The translations under genes were made by a program, and so were the position numbers. A stretch of DNA of 40,970 bases from contig CAMCPM010000016.1 of the NCBI GenBank assembly GCA_945876755.1, positions 1-40,970 of the forward strand. The letters are read 5' to 3'. This document shows, piece after piece, positions 40,913-40,970 of this stretch; the stretch's first letter is position 1, and each line of letters starts with the position of its first letter. Below the pieces are notes generated by a model. It did not search any database, was not told where the DNA came from, and was given only the letters and a program-made list of their open reading frames with translations. The stretch is from an uncultured Clostridia bacterium (GTDB lineage: Bacteria; Bacillota; Clostridia; Oscillospirales; Ruminococcaceae).

Positions 40913-40970
40913 AATAAAGCTGACTCACGAGAGGGTCGAGGAAAAAGGAAAGCGAAGAGCCTTGAAAACA
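40913..40970 (+). ncRNA. Probable start of a 16S rRNA leader, cut by window end
   Basis: The untranslated sequence ends with GAGCCTTGAAAACA. Text like CTTTGAAAAC(T) is common in the leader ahead of Firmicutes 16S genes, and the preceding promoter is strong. The identification rests on this resemblance only, because the rRNA gene would begin outside the window. Confidence 0.5.

Overview
The window looks like a chromosomal segment of an anaerobic, fibre-associated Gram-positive gut or rumen bacterium, most likely Ruminococcus or a close relative in the Oscillospiraceae. This is inferred from moderate GC, strong AGGAGG-type ribosome binding sites, TTGACA-17-TATAAT promoters, pyruvate formate-lyase, LL-diaminopimelate aminotransferase (DapL), carbohydrate esterase, GH27 glycosidase, sugar ABC importers without their own ATPase, and a CIRCE element. 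I found no CRISPR array, IS transposase, phage genes or tRNA.

Layout. 1-4349 (minus strand): HtrA protease, a thioesterase/CE2-esterase pair and a LacI regulator. 4350-9370 (plus): a 517-base AT-rich control region, a three-gene sugar ABC importer with two structured RNA segments after the binding-protein gene, and a second LacI regulator. 9371-12103 (minus): a 100-base inverted-repeat element and a fermentation operon whose pyruvate formate-lyase is split. 12434-23654 (plus): HD-GYP signalling protein, fructokinase, purB, CYTH protein, secD-secF, a TIM-barrel isomerase, glycyl-tRNA synthetase and GH27 glycosidase. 23718-26384: a membrane protein (minus), then an ECF sigma factor with an overlapping putative anti-sigma gene (plus). 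26527-29596 (minus): a second sugar ABC importer. 29896-31686 (plus): CIRCE-associated hsp20 and a glycosyltransferase that looks foreign. 31782-39586 (minus): ANTAR regulator-dapF-dapL, preceded by a five-gene split glutamate synthase operon. 39905-40744 (plus): a zinc-ribbon membrane protein. 40884-40970: a strong promoter and leader-like sequence that probably begins an rRNA operon just outside the window.

The most striking system is the split pyruvate formate-lyase (9565-12103). The 689-residue core carries the active-site Cys-Cys pair but ends just before the glycyl-radical domain. That domain is an independent 80-residue protein (RVSGYAV, radical Gly55) at the end of the same operon. 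Between them lies a 70-residue protein that resembles the first half of the radical domain but has lost the glycine loop, gaining a CGTGNQACC segment and an acidic tail. The operon has a good promoter and two perfect palindromes upstream of it. Whether this architecture is already known in relatives cannot be decided from sequence alone.

A second coherent theme is nitrogen and amino-acid metabolism. Glutamate synthase is split into glutaminase, FMN/FeS synthase and GXGXG proteins, with a four-cluster ferredoxin and a flavoprotein, behind a leader that can form alternative terminator-like hairpins. Directly downstream is an ANTAR regulator whose receiver has Asn at the usual phosphoacceptor Asp, in an apparent operon with dapF and dapL.
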